Position numbers and translations under genes: made by a program
Shown: positions 45,094 to 53,409 of the stretch, piece by piece
Layout of the letters: the number at the start of each line of letters is the position of its first letter
Position numbering within the stretch: position 1 is the stretch's first letter
Source of the DNA: Clostridia bacterium
GTDB lineage: Bacteria > Bacillota > Clostridia > Oscillospirales > Acutalibacteraceae
Reading direction: 5' to 3'
Length of the DNA stretch: 64,000 bases
Assembly (NCBI GenBank): GCA_017416765.1
Contig: JAFQBE010000024.1
Location: forward strand, 1-64,000
Notes under the pieces: generated by a model
The model's input: only the letters and a program-made list of their open reading frames with translations
Told to the model about the DNA's origin: nothing
The model's database searches: none

Positions 45094-46590
45094 ATGCAGG
45101 AAACAACGACAAATGTTCTTGAAACAATTGAACCGTCGCCCAAGCCCTTGCTCGACAAGCAAAACCGCAAATTCTTAACGCCTAAAGAAATTGCCGCATA
45201 TGTTCTCACATCTTACGGCACAAAAAACTTAAATGCATATGTTGACACATGGAAGCAATATTTCCTGCTCAACTACACAGGTCTTTCCGGCTCGGCAATT
45301 GCGTCAATGAACGCAGTTACCAGCATATGGGATGCGCTTGACGACCCGCTTTCGGGCATCGTTATTGACCGAATGAGAACGCGTTGGGGCAGACTTCGTC
45401 CTTTCCTTATTCTGCCGATGCCTTTGTGGGCTATATGTACTATGCTGTTTTTCCTCGTTCCTTATGCAATTCCAATGGCATACAGACCGATATACGCAAT
45501 CGTAATCAGCGTTATAAACAGTATCGGTTGGTCATATTATAATGCATGGACAATTTTATTATACAACATAACACCCAACCTAAATGAACGAAACACACTT
45601 ATAACAGTTCAGAAATTTGTTGAGCTGTTTGGTGTATGGATCCCCTCAATGGTTCCTATTACGATTGACTTCCTTCCCGGACTTACCGGCTGGTCGCAGG
45701 AAGGCATTTACGGCGGATTCGCTTTTTTCTTTGTTGCAATACTAGTTGTCTGTTCAATATTCGCTTTCCGCAACATTAAAGAGCGTGTACCGATTGCTTC
45801 AAAGGAAGATATGGAAAATGTTTCAATTTTCCAGTCAATCAAATATACGCTCAGCAACAGACCGCTTTTTGTTCTTATCCTTTCAAGCTTCTTCGGAAGT
45901 GTCAAGAGTATCGGCGGTGCTAATGAAGGCTTATTCTGGCAGAACTGTACCGGCAAGCTTACAAACGGTACAATCTGCGGACTTTTTACCGGTATACCCA
46001 ACTACATTGTTACCCCCCTCGCACCCAAGCTTATCAAGCGATTCGGCGCAAGAAACTGTGCAGCAATCGGCGGAATTTTTTCCGGCGCGGCATATACAGC
46101 ACTTTACTTCTTCGGCTATACACCGTTCGGTGATGAATTCAATGCCGTAAACCTCGCTTTTGTTACATTTATGCTTACCGTATGCGGTCTGCCAAACTGC
46201 CTTATGGGCGTTTGCGGTCCCGTACTTCAGGGAGATGTTTACGATTACCTCGAATGGAAATCCGGTGTGCGCAACGAAGGTCTTGTAAACGCTGTTCAGG
46301 GTTATGTTACCAAGCTTTCGGGTACGGTTATCGGCGCACTTTCAGGACTTGTGCTTGAATTTATTCACTACTCACCCATTAAGGATATCGCCGGTAACAT
46401 TGTCCCCCACACTGACCCGTCAATTCTGCAGGGTATCTGGGGTATCTTCTGCCTTGCACCCGCTGTTGCACGCTTCGGATACGGCTTCTCGATGCTGCTG
46501 TTCAATGTTCACGGCAAATTCCGCGAAAATATGCTCGAAGAACTTAATGCAAAGCGAGCTATGAAAACACTTGAAAACAAGGAAAGCTGA
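45094..46590 (+). CDS. GPH/MelB-type sugar:cation symporter, second copy
   Basis: A 498-residue inner-membrane transporter with about 12 helices, of the same family as the one at 12706. It has SIWDALDDPLSGIVIDRMRTRWGRLRPFL (family loop with D-x-R-TRWG), NERNTLITVQKF, and the late GDVYDYLEWKSGVRNEGLV segment that matches the EAIDYGEWKNGFRSEG block of the first copy. No sugar-degrading gene lies beside it, so the substrate cannot be inferred. The ArsC-like gene follows after 3 nt. Confidence 0.87.
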   Translation: MQETTTNVLETIEPSPKPLLDKQNRKFLTPKEIAAYVLTSYGTKNLNAYVDTWKQYFLLNYTGLSGSAIASMNAVTSIWDALDDPLSGIVIDRMRTRWGRLRPFLILPMPLWAICTMLFFLVPYAIPMAYRPIYAIVISVINSIGWSYYNAWTILLYNITPNLNERNTLITVQKFVELFGVWIPSMVPITIDFLPGLTGWSQEGIYGGFAFFFVAILVVCSIFAFRNIKERVPIASKEDMENVSIFQSIKYTLSNRPLFVLILSSFFGSVKSIGGANEGLFWQNCTGKLTNGTICGLFTGIPNYIVTPLAPKLIKRFGARNCAAIGGIFSGAAYTALYFFGYTPFGDEFNAVNLAFVTFMLTVCGLPNCLMGVCGPVLQGDVYDYLEWKSGVRNEGLVNAVQGYVTKLSGTVIGALSGLVLEFIHYSPIKDIAGNIVPHTDPSILQGIWGIFCLAPAVARFGYGFSMLLFNVHGKFRENMLEELNAKRAMKTLENKES

Positions 46591-46593
46591 CAA

Positions 46594-46935
46594 ATGAATA
46601 TTCAGATTTTCGGCAAAGCCAAATGCTTTGACACAAAAAAGGCAGAGCGTTATTTTAAAGAACGCAGAATAAAATTTCAGCTAATTGATGTTGCAAAATT
46701 CGGTATGAGCAAGGGCGAATACCAAAGCGTTAAATCAGCAGTCGGCGGCTTTGATAACCTTGTAGATAAAGATTCAAAGCTGTATGAAGAACTTTTCATA
46801 GCCTATCTTGCTTCAATGGAAGCTAAGGAAGAAAAACTGCTTGAAAACCCCGCACTTTTCAAAACGCCTATTGTCCGCAACGGCAAAAAAGCAACAGTAG
46901 GCTATCAGCCCGATGTGTGGAAAAATTGGGAATAA
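46594..46935 (+). CDS. ArsC/Spx-family thioredoxin-fold protein
   Basis: A 113-residue protein of the ArsC/Spx/YffB fold. The N-terminal strand and active-site turn read IQIFGKAKCFDTKKAERYF, with a single cysteine (Cys11) and no CxxC, then a conserved FKTPIVRNGKKATVGYQPDVW with the cis-proline and the loop that holds substrate in ArsC. It is therefore closer to the YffB/ArsC-like group than to redox-sensing Spx. It is transcribed with the GPH symporter, 3 nt downstream, an unusual pairing. Arsenate reduction is not implied, since the ArsC arginines are not clearly present. Confidence 0.85.
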   Translation: MNIQIFGKAKCFDTKKAERYFKERRIKFQLIDVAKFGMSKGEYQSVKSAVGGFDNLVDKDSKLYEELFIAYLASMEAKEEKLLENPALFKTPIVRNGKKATVGYQPDVWKNWE

Positions 46936-46940
46936 AAAGT

Positions 46941-46985
46941 CAACCGCCATCTTCGTTTTGATTGAAGATAGCGGTTGTTTTATTA
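46941..46985. terminator. Bidirectional terminator between the ArsC-like gene and spoVM
   Basis: A 14-bp stem with one mismatch (46941-46954 with 46964-46977), 9-nt loop. The plus strand continues TTTTATTAT, the minus strand ACTTTTTATT. It ends both the symporter operon and the long yicC-to-spoVM cluster. Confidence 0.88.
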
Positions 46986-47069
46986 TACAGCTTCTAATTT
47001 TTTAATTCCAAATATCAGTCGGAGGACACCCTGCAAGGCTTTAGGGCTGCGCAATACAACAATTTTCAT
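46983..47069 (-). CDS. spoVM: Stage V sporulation protein SpoVM, 28 residues
   Basis: A 28-codon gene, too short for usual ORF cut-offs. I translated it as MKIVVLRSPKALQGV followed by LRLIFGIKKLEAV. SpoVM is an amphipathic helix peptide that recognises the convex forespore membrane and anchors the spore coat ATPase SpoIVA in the mother cell. Support: length (26 in B. subtilis), proline at position 9 as in B. subtilis, the basic amphipathic LRLIFGIKK end, a strong AAAGGGG ribosome site 8 nt before the ATG, and its position downstream of rsgA as in Bacillus. Sporulation sigma-factor control is expected, but I could not identify such a promoter in the 68-nt gap upstream. Confidence 0.9.
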   Translation of the reverse strand: MKIVVLRSPKALQGVLRLIFGIKKLEAV

Positions 47070-47137
47070 ATGTAATTCCCCTTTCTGTTTTCTGATATAT
47101 TTTATGAAAAAACAGCATAAAGGGTTACATATGATAA

Positions 47138-48025
47138 TTATTTAAGTTCCCAATCCTTAATATCCTTGACCTCGTTATACATTGAAATATAGCTTTCATG
47201 GCGGGATTTCATAATTTCGCCGTTTTCAATTGCTTCGCAAATTCTACACCCCTTATCAGCTACATGGGTACAGGTTGAAAACTTACAAGTACCAAGATAC
47301 GGCAGAAATTCTTTAAAGCAAAACGGCAGGTTTTCTTTACGGATAAGCAGCTTTGTATCGAGCATATCAATTGCCGCAAAACCGGGTGTATCGGCTATAT
47401 AGCCGTTTCCGACCTTAAACAGCTCAACCTGGCGGGTTGTGTGCCGTCCTCTGCCCAATTTTTCGCTTATTTCGCCAGTTTCAAGTGAAAGCTCGGGAAT
47501 TAAAGCGTTTAATAGCGTTGATTTACCTACACCCGAATTTCCGGAAAATACGCAGATATTGCCGTTTATTGCATTTCTTATTTCATCAAGACCTGCACCT
47601 GTAGCAGCTGAAACAGTATAGGTTTCAAACCCGGATTTTCTGTATACTTCGGCAAGACCTTCATCGGACTTTAAATCTTCTTTTGTAAAGACAATTGCAC
47701 AGTCGATATTTTTATCCTGCGCTATGGCAGTCATTTTATCAATAACCAGAGTACTGGGAAGAGGTTCACAGGTTGAAGCCAGAACAAAAAGCTTATCAAT
47801 ATTGGCTACGGGCGGACGAATTAAAAAATTCCTGCGCTCGTGTATTTTATCAAGCGAACAATATCCCTCGTTATTAATTGTAATCTGTACGCTGTCGCCC
47901 GCCAGAGGTGACATGCCTTTACGGCGGTGGATACCTTTAGCTTTACATTCGTATATTTCGCCGGCGGCTTCCACATAGTAGAAACCGCCGATTCCTTTAA
48001 TTAAAATTCCGTCAGTTACCGTCAT
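47138..48025 (-). CDS. rsgA: Ribosome small subunit-dependent GTPase A
   Basis: A circularly permuted GTPase that helps the last steps of 30S assembly. The 295-residue protein has an N-terminal OB-fold (KGIHRRKGMSPLAGD), then the GTPase motifs in permuted order: G4-like TKEDL, G1 GNSGVGKSTLLNAL, then the G3 DTPGF. A C-terminal zinc domain has CKFSTCTHVADKGCRI. It overlaps prkC by 4 nt (ATGA), and in Firmicutes the kinase, phosphatase and RsgA are regularly adjacent. Confidence 0.97.
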   Translation of the reverse strand: MTVTDGILIKGIGGFYYVEAAGEIYECKAKGIHRRKGMSPLAGDSVQITINNEGYCSLDKIHERRNFLIRPPVANIDKLFVLASTCEPLPSTLVIDKMTAIAQDKNIDCAIVFTKEDLKSDEGLAEVYRKSGFETYTVSAATGAGLDEIRNAINGNICVFSGNSGVGKSTLLNALIPELSLETGEISEKLGRGRHTTRQVELFKVGNGYIADTPGFAAIDMLDTKLLIRKENLPFCFKEFLPYLGTCKFSTCTHVADKGCRICEAIENGEIMKSRHESYISMYNEVKDIKDWELK

Positions 48026-50250
48026 CCGAGCACACCTTTACCAACAACAAGAACTATAGCCGTATCCGTTGAATACTGCTTGAAAACATCCAGACCTGAA
48101 ATTGACGGACGCTGACTCATAACAACACCTACCTTTGATGGATCAAGCGTAGTCTGTGTTTCAACTGTAACGTTGTAGAAGCCCTTCGCGTTCAGTTTTG
48201 CTGTTGCTTCGGCGCGTGTCATGCCCGTTACATCGGGTATTGTTGTTGTTTTGCCATAGTAGAATGACTCGTAATATGCATCGTCAATAGTCTTTTCATT
48301 TGAAACGGCTACAGGGTCAGTTGTGAAATTAAGCTTACAGGAATAAATGTCCGAACCGTTTATTTTAACGATAAGGGTATCTTCTTTACCCGAACCGCTG
48401 ACTGTAAACGAATAAGTGCTGCCGTTGAGAAGAACCTCTGCCGTAGCGTCAGACACAGCGGCATTGTTAAGGTAAACCTTGAGTTCACCGGCATCGCCGT
48501 TTTTGTAGGGCAGACGCACAGTCATATTAACTGCAACCGTCGGCGCATTGCCCGTGCTTACAGCAATGTCAACCTTATCGCCTGCATAAAGCGGTTCACC
48601 CTCTTCGGGAACCTGTTCAATAACAGTACCTGCGGGCTGAGTGCTGTCCTTCGGGGTAACTTCACCGATTACAAGACCAACGGAAATAAGCAGTTCTTCC
48701 GCTATATCCTGCGAATAGCCGACAATTTTAGGAACTTCAACCGCATTTTCATCGGTATGAGTTGAAATTTTAATAACAACAGTTGAACCCGCAGGCGCTT
48801 CATCACCGCGTTCGGGCGAGGTTGAAATAACCGAACCTTCATCAACCGATGTATCAAAAACAAATTCTTCCGTAACAACAAAGCCTGCAGCTTCAAGTGT
48901 TTGCTTTGCTGCGATGTAGGACTGACCATAAACATCGGTTATAATCACGGTTTTGTTGCTGTTGACAGTAAGAAGGATTGACTGACCCTCTTTAAGCTTT
49001 TCGCCTTCTTCAGGGCTTTGCCTTAAAACAACGCCGTAATCATATTCGGGGTTATATTCATATTCAACTTCAAATTTATAATCTTCATACTTCTTTTTAC
49101 CGATAATCTGCGATTCATAATTCAAATCGAGAAAATCGGGAACCTTTGTTGAAGAAGAAGCAAAGGTATCGGTAAACAAAAGCAGATAACCGAAAATCAG
49201 CACAAGTACTGCAACAAGACCAATTACTGCACCGGTAAGAATAGGAATAAGTTTAGAGTTATTCTCTGCCTGCTCATCATCAATATAATCGTCTTCATAA
49301 TCCTGCACAGGTTCATGTTCAGGCTCTTTAACAGAAACAACCTTTGCGTTATTTATTGCAGACCTGTCAATAAACTTTGTGGGTTCATTATCAACAAAAT
49401 ATGAATAATCAAACTTGATTGACGGATTTTTCTTGAACTCGTCAATATCCAGAAGCATCTGTGCGGCAGACTGGTAGCGCGCTTTCGGGTCCTTCTGCAT
49501 AGCGTGAATGGTTATTTGTTCAAGACCAAGCGGAATATTTTTGTTTATTTCACTCGGATTTACGGGCTCATTCTGCAGCTGCATAAGCGCAACGGATACG
49601 GCACTGTCTGACTGGAAAGGCAAAGTACCCGTAAGCATTTCATACATTACAACACCGACGGAATACAAATCAGCCTTTGCATCGGTAAAATCTCCCCTTG
49701 CCTGCTCGGGGCTGATATAGTGAACCGAACCGATTGCGCTGTCAGACATTGTTCTTGTATCGCTGCGGCTGAAGCTTGCTATACCGAAATCGGTAACCTT
49801 GATGCTGCCGTTCTGCAGAAGAATAATATTCTGCGGCTTGACATCGCGGTGAACTATACCCTTATCGTGTGCATGCTGCAAAGCACGAAGAATCTGTGTG
49901 GTAAAGTGAATAGCTTCTTTAGGCTGTATTATACCCTGCTGTTCAATATATTCTTTAAGCGTAATGCCTTCTATATGCTCCATAACAATATATTGCAGAC
50001 GGTCACCAAAGCTGACATCGTAAACCTTTACAATGTTGGGATGTGAAAGCACAGCAATATATTTTGATTCGTTTTTGAATCTACGGCGGAACTCTTCGTT
50101 GGCAATATATTCTTCTTTAAGTATTTTTACGGCAACGGTTCTGTCATCAATATTATCGTAGGCCTTATAAACAACGGCCATACCGCCGACGCCGATTATT
50201 TCTTCAATTTCATATCTGTCATCAATACGTTTACCAACATAGTTAACCAT
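48022..50250 (-). CDS. prkC: PASTA-domain serine/threonine kinase PrkC (Stk1)
   Basis: A membrane kinase that senses cell-wall fragments and controls division, dormancy exit and stationary-phase physiology. Its 742 residues form a Hanks-type kinase domain (GVGGMAVVYKA, AVKILK, HRDVKPQN, TDFGIA, APE-equivalent SPEQARGD), a charged linker and one membrane helix near 343-365. Outside are three consecutive PASTA repeats, an unassigned beta-rich stretch of about 100 residues, and a fourth PASTA repeat (IPDVTGMTRAEATAKL). The insertion before the last PASTA is unusual. The ATG at 50250 is 7 nt from GGGAGG. prpC lies 15 nt upstream. Confidence 0.96.
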   Translation of the reverse strand: MVNYVGKRIDDRYEIEEIIGVGGMAVVYKAYDNIDDRTVAVKILKEEYIANEEFRRRFKNESKYIAVLSHPNIVKVYDVSFGDRLQYIVMEHIEGITLKEYIEQQGIIQPKEAIHFTTQILRALQHAHDKGIVHRDVKPQNIILLQNGSIKVTDFGIASFSRSDTRTMSDSAIGSVHYISPEQARGDFTDAKADLYSVGVVMYEMLTGTLPFQSDSAVSVALMQLQNEPVNPSEINKNIPLGLEQITIHAMQKDPKARYQSAAQMLLDIDEFKKNPSIKFDYSYFVDNEPTKFIDRSAINNAKVVSVKEPEHEPVQDYEDDYIDDEQAENNSKLIPILTGAVIGLVAVLVLIFGYLLLFTDTFASSSTKVPDFLDLNYESQIIGKKKYEDYKFEVEYEYNPEYDYGVVLRQSPEEGEKLKEGQSILLTVNSNKTVIITDVYGQSYIAAKQTLEAAGFVVTEEFVFDTSVDEGSVISTSPERGDEAPAGSTVVIKISTHTDENAVEVPKIVGYSQDIAEELLISVGLVIGEVTPKDSTQPAGTVIEQVPEEGEPLYAGDKVDIAVSTGNAPTVAVNMTVRLPYKNGDAGELKVYLNNAAVSDATAEVLLNGSTYSFTVSGSGKEDTLIVKINGSDIYSCKLNFTTDPVAVSNEKTIDDAYYESFYYGKTTTIPDVTGMTRAEATAKLNAKGFYNVTVETQTTLDPSKVGVVMSQRPSISGLDVFKQYSTDTAIVLVVGKGVLG

Positions 50251-50264
50251 CACTATACCTCCCT

Positions 50265-50996
50265 TTAATATGCAATGGAAACAACGGTAATGTTGTCTCC
50301 GCCACCGTTTGAATTGGCAAGCTCTACCAGACGCTCAGCATATTCAAAATACTTACCGTCAGATGTAGCCGAAATTATATCATCATCACTTACAAAATTT
50401 GTAAGTCCGTCCGTACAGATAAGGAGTATGTCATCATCCGCAAAATCTTCCTCGCAGAAATCAACACAGATGCTTTCATCAACACCGAGCGCACGAGTAA
50501 TTATATTTCTGCCGGGATAGTTTTTTGCTTCATCCTTTGTCAGCTTACCCGTTTCTACCAAATCCTGCACTACAGAATGGTCCCGCGTGAGCTGACGGAG
50601 ATTACCGTTTGCTGAAATTATATAAGCGCGGCTGTCACCTACATGGGAAATATAAACCGTAGAATCTGCAATCAGCGCAGCTACGCAGGTAGTTCCCATA
50701 CCGGAAAGAGCTTCATCATTCTGCGACATATCAAAAACGGCAGCATTTGCACCTGAAATAGCAGATTCAAGCATATTTCTGATTGATGACGGGCGCATTC
50801 CGTTGCGGTAGCCTTCATCAATAGAATGCGAAATCATGCGCACGGAAACAGAGCTTGCAACATTGCCGCCATTAGCTCCACCCATACCATCGCAAACAAC
50901 CGCCCATGCCACACCGCCGGGTAATTCACCCGCCGAGTATGAATCCTGATTAGTGCTTCTAACCTTACCGATATCGGTTTTTGCAGTAATTCTCAT
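50265..50996 (-). CDS. prpC: PP2C-type protein phosphatase PrpC (Stp1)
   Basis: The metal-dependent phosphatase that reverses PrkC phosphorylation. The 243-residue protein has the PPM motifs VRSTNQDSY, AVVCDGMGGANGG, SGMGTTCVAAL, SHVGDSRAYI, LLICTDGLTNFVSDDDI and the final GGGDNITVV. It directly precedes prkC. No ribosome site is within the normal distance of the ATG: a strong AAGGGGGAGG lies 31 nt further up, with a hairpin between (51008-51029). Confidence 0.96.
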   Translation of the reverse strand: MRITAKTDIGKVRSTNQDSYSAGELPGGVAWAVVCDGMGGANGGNVASSVSVRMISHSIDEGYRNGMRPSSIRNMLESAISGANAAVFDMSQNDEALSGMGTTCVAALIADSTVYISHVGDSRAYIISANGNLRQLTRDHSVVQDLVETGKLTKDEAKNYPGRNIITRALGVDESICVDFCEEDFADDDILLICTDGLTNFVSDDDIISATSDGKYFEYAERLVELANSNGGGDNITVVSIAY

Positions 50997-51007
50997 TTTT
51001 GATTTTC

Positions 51008-51037
51008 GGCACAGAAATTAAACTGTGCCTCCCCCTT
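51008..51037 (-). promoter_or_regulatory. Hairpin between ribosome-binding site and start codon of prpC
   Basis: On the minus strand the ribosome site AAGGGGGAGG (51028-51037) is followed by a 7-bp perfect stem (51023-51029 with 51008-51014) with an 8-nt loop, then GAAAATCAAAA and the prpC ATG. Folding would bring the site to about 11 nt from the ATG. The first stem bases overlap the ribosome site. Confidence 0.55.
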
Positions 51038-51052
51038 TCCATGGAGTTAAAC

Positions 51053-52087
51053 TTATGCATTTTTTGTATGCTTACTTCTTAACTGACCGCAAGAAGCATC
51101 AATATCGCCGCCAAGGCTGCGTCTGACAGTAACATTTCTTCCGCTGTTTTCAAGAATTTGCGCAAAGCGTTTAATGCGTTCGGGTGTACTGGATTTAAGA
51201 CCGCTTTCCGTAACATCGTTTGCAGGAATCAAGTTGATATGCGCAAGCGTACCTTTTAGCTTTTCGGCAAGCTCTTTAGCACATTCGTCAGTATCGTTAA
51301 CACCACCGAACATGGCATATTCGTACGAAATGCGGCGCGAAGTTCTGTCAGCATACGCTTTACAGGCTTTCAAAAGCTCATCTACACCGTATTTGCGGTT
51401 AACAGGCATAAGCCTTGAGCGAATTTCATCATTGGGTGCATGAAGTGAAACAGACAGGGTAAGCTGTAAATCCTCTTTGGCAAGCTTTTCAATACCGGGA
51501 ATTATTCCGCAGGTTGAAAGCGAAATATTGCGCATACCGAGATTAAGTCCCGTATCATCATTAACAAGCTTTAAAAATTTAATTACATTATCATAATTAT
51601 CCATCGGTTCACCCATGCCCATAAGTACAATGTGTGAAACGCGGATATTCATATCATTCTGTGCAGCGTGAATCTGGCTTAATATTTCCGATGCATTGAG
51701 GTTACGCACAAAGCCGCCGACTCCTGTAGCGCAAAACGCACAGTTCATACGGCAACCTACCTGTGTTGAAACGCAAAGAGAATAACCGTATTTATATTTC
51801 ATCAGTACACTTTCGATAAATTCTCCGTCATACAGTTTGAATAGATATTTAACAGTTGAATCAAGCGCGGAAACAGATTTCTTTTCGACCTCGCAACCGC
51901 AGATAATAAATTCATCCTTGAGCTTTTCACGCAAATCTTTTGAAAGATTTGTCATTAAATCAAAGCTCATAACACCTTTTTCCTGAATCCATTGCCAGAC
52001 CTGCTTAGCACGAAATGCCGGCAAAGACAGCGCGGAAAACTCAGAAGAAAGTTCGCTGAAAGACATTGATTTAATATCCTTTTTCAA
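51053..52087 (-). CDS. rlmN: Dual-specificity 23S rRNA / tRNA adenine-C2 methyltransferase RlmN
   Basis: A radical-SAM enzyme that methylates C2 of A2503 in 23S rRNA and A37 in some tRNAs. It has FRAKQVWQWIQ near the N terminus, the radical-SAM motif CRMNCAFCATG, GMGEPMDN, LSLHAPNDE, and near the C terminus the SLGGDIDASCGQL segment bearing the methyl-carrying cysteine. The frame continues to a TTG overlapping the rsmB stop, but AAGGAG is better placed for the TTG two codons later (52087), giving 344 residues. It sits between rsmB and prpC. Confidence 0.96.
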   Translation of the reverse strand: MKKDIKSMSFSELSSEFSALSLPAFRAKQVWQWIQEKGVMSFDLMTNLSKDLREKLKDEFIICGCEVEKKSVSALDSTVKYLFKLYDGEFIESVLMKYKYGYSLCVSTQVGCRMNCAFCATGVGGFVRNLNASEILSQIHAAQNDMNIRVSHIVLMGMGEPMDNYDNVIKFLKLVNDDTGLNLGMRNISLSTCGIIPGIEKLAKEDLQLTLSVSLHAPNDEIRSRLMPVNRKYGVDELLKACKAYADRTSRRISYEYAMFGGVNDTDECAKELAEKLKGTLAHINLIPANDVTESGLKSSTPERIKRFAQILENSGRNVTVRRSLGGDIDASCGQLRSKHTKNA

Positions 52088-52089
52088 CG

Positions 52090-53409
52090 TCAATTTCTCC
52101 TTTCAAAAGCCGCTATAAAAAATCCGTCTGTCTGTGTGATATGCGGCATAAGTGTAACGGTTTTGTTATTAGTGTATGCACCAGGTGCAACAGAAGAAAT
52201 ATCAACAATTTCAAAATTACTGTTTTCCCTCAAAAACTTTGCACATACTTCTTCATTTTCTTTAGGGTTAAGTGCACAGGTTGAATAAATAAGTCTGCCG
52301 CCTTTTTTTACATATCTTGCAGCATTGGTAAGAATACTGTACTGAAGTTCAGGGAGCTTTTCAATTTCCGCAGACGCTTTAAATCTGATTTCAGGCTTAC
52401 GGCGGACTATACCAAGCCCTGAACAAGGCACATCACAAAGTACTCTGTCAGCCTGAGGCATATCTTCACAAAAATGTGAAGCATCACAGCGTTTTACATC
52501 TATAATATTAATTCCAAGCCTGTTTGCGCCTTCTTTAATTAAAGCAAGACGGTGGCTGTGGATATCGCAGGCAATTATTCTGCCGTTGTTTTCCATTTTT
52601 TCAGCACATGTAAACGCTTTTCCACCGGGTGCTGAGCAAAGGTCAAGCACAGTATCACCGGGCTTTGCATCAAGCGCAGCTGCGCAAAGCTGCGAAGCAC
52701 CATCCTGTACATGGAAAAGACCGCTGTTAAATGCAGAAAGGTTTTCGATACTTCCGCATTTTTCGAGGTTGAGTGCATTATCAATATTATTGACAGACAA
52801 AGCAGTCACACCATCATCCGCCAAAAATGAAACAAGTTTTTCTTTTGTAGTTTTAAGTGTATTAACTCTTACTGTCAGCGGCGGTCTGCCTGCACAGCTT
52901 TCCATTATTCCTACGGCATTTTCTTCTCCATAGCTCTCAACCCATAGTTTAATAAGCCATTCGGGGAAGGAATATTTAACCGAATAAAAATGTATTATAT
53001 CTTCTTCGTCAGGCAAAACCAAGCCATCACGCGCAACAGCACGCAGGACTGCATTTGTAAGCCCCGCAGCAAAGGCACAGCCGTTTTTCTTTACAAGCGT
53101 AACGCTTTCATTTACCGCCGCAGACTGCGGAATTTTATCCATAAACAAAAGCTGATATGTACCTAAGCGCAAGGCAGTAAGCACCTGCGGTTTAAGTTTT
53201 TTAAGCGGCTGTTTAAGCTGACGCGAAAGGGAATAATCAATAGTTAATGTTCTTTCAAGCACACCGTAAACCAAAGCACTAACGAGTGAATTATCCGCCT
53301 TTGAAAGGTTAGCTGCATACAAAACGCTGTCAAGAGTCAAGTTGGAATAAGATTTATCGCGTTCAATTTTATTGAGTGCTTCAAAAGCAATCTGTCGTGC
53401 AGTTTTCAT
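52090..53409 (-). CDS. rsmB: 16S rRNA (cytosine967-C5)-methyltransferase RsmB
   Basis: Methylates C5 of C967 in 16S rRNA. The 439-residue protein has a NusB-like N-terminal RNA-binding domain (ARQIAFEALNKIERD) and a SAM-dependent catalytic domain with VLDLCSAPGGKAFTCAE, CDASHFCEDMPQADRVLCDVPCSGLG (motif IV cysteine) and STCALNPKENEEV (catalytic cysteine). Its ATG shares a base with the preceding metallopeptidase stop (TAATG), and rlmN begins at its own stop. The gene order fmt-rsmB-rlmN is conserved in Firmicutes. Confidence 0.97.
   Translation of the reverse strand: MKTARQIAFEALNKIERDKSYSNLTLDSVLYAANLSKADNSLVSALVYGVLERTLTIDYSLSRQLKQPLKKLKPQVLTALRLGTYQLLFMDKIPQSAAVNESVTLVKKNGCAFAAGLTNAVLRAVARDGLVLPDEEDIIHFYSVKYSFPEWLIKLWVESYGEENAVGIMESCAGRPPLTVRVNTLKTTKEKLVSFLADDGVTALSVNNIDNALNLEKCGSIENLSAFNSGLFHVQDGASQLCAAALDAKPGDTVLDLCSAPGGKAFTCAEKMENNGRIIACDIHSHRLALIKEGANRLGINIIDVKRCDASHFCEDMPQADRVLCDVPCSGLGIVRRKPEIRFKASAEIEKLPELQYSILTNAARYVKKGGRLIYSTCALNPKENEEVCAKFLRENSNFEIVDISSVAPGAYTNNKTVTLMPHITQTDGFFIAAFERRN

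Noticed and set aside
47070-47137. Sigma-E promoter of spoVM
   Set aside because: TCATATG and CATAAAAT are present but about 21 nt apart, not the 14-15 nt expected.
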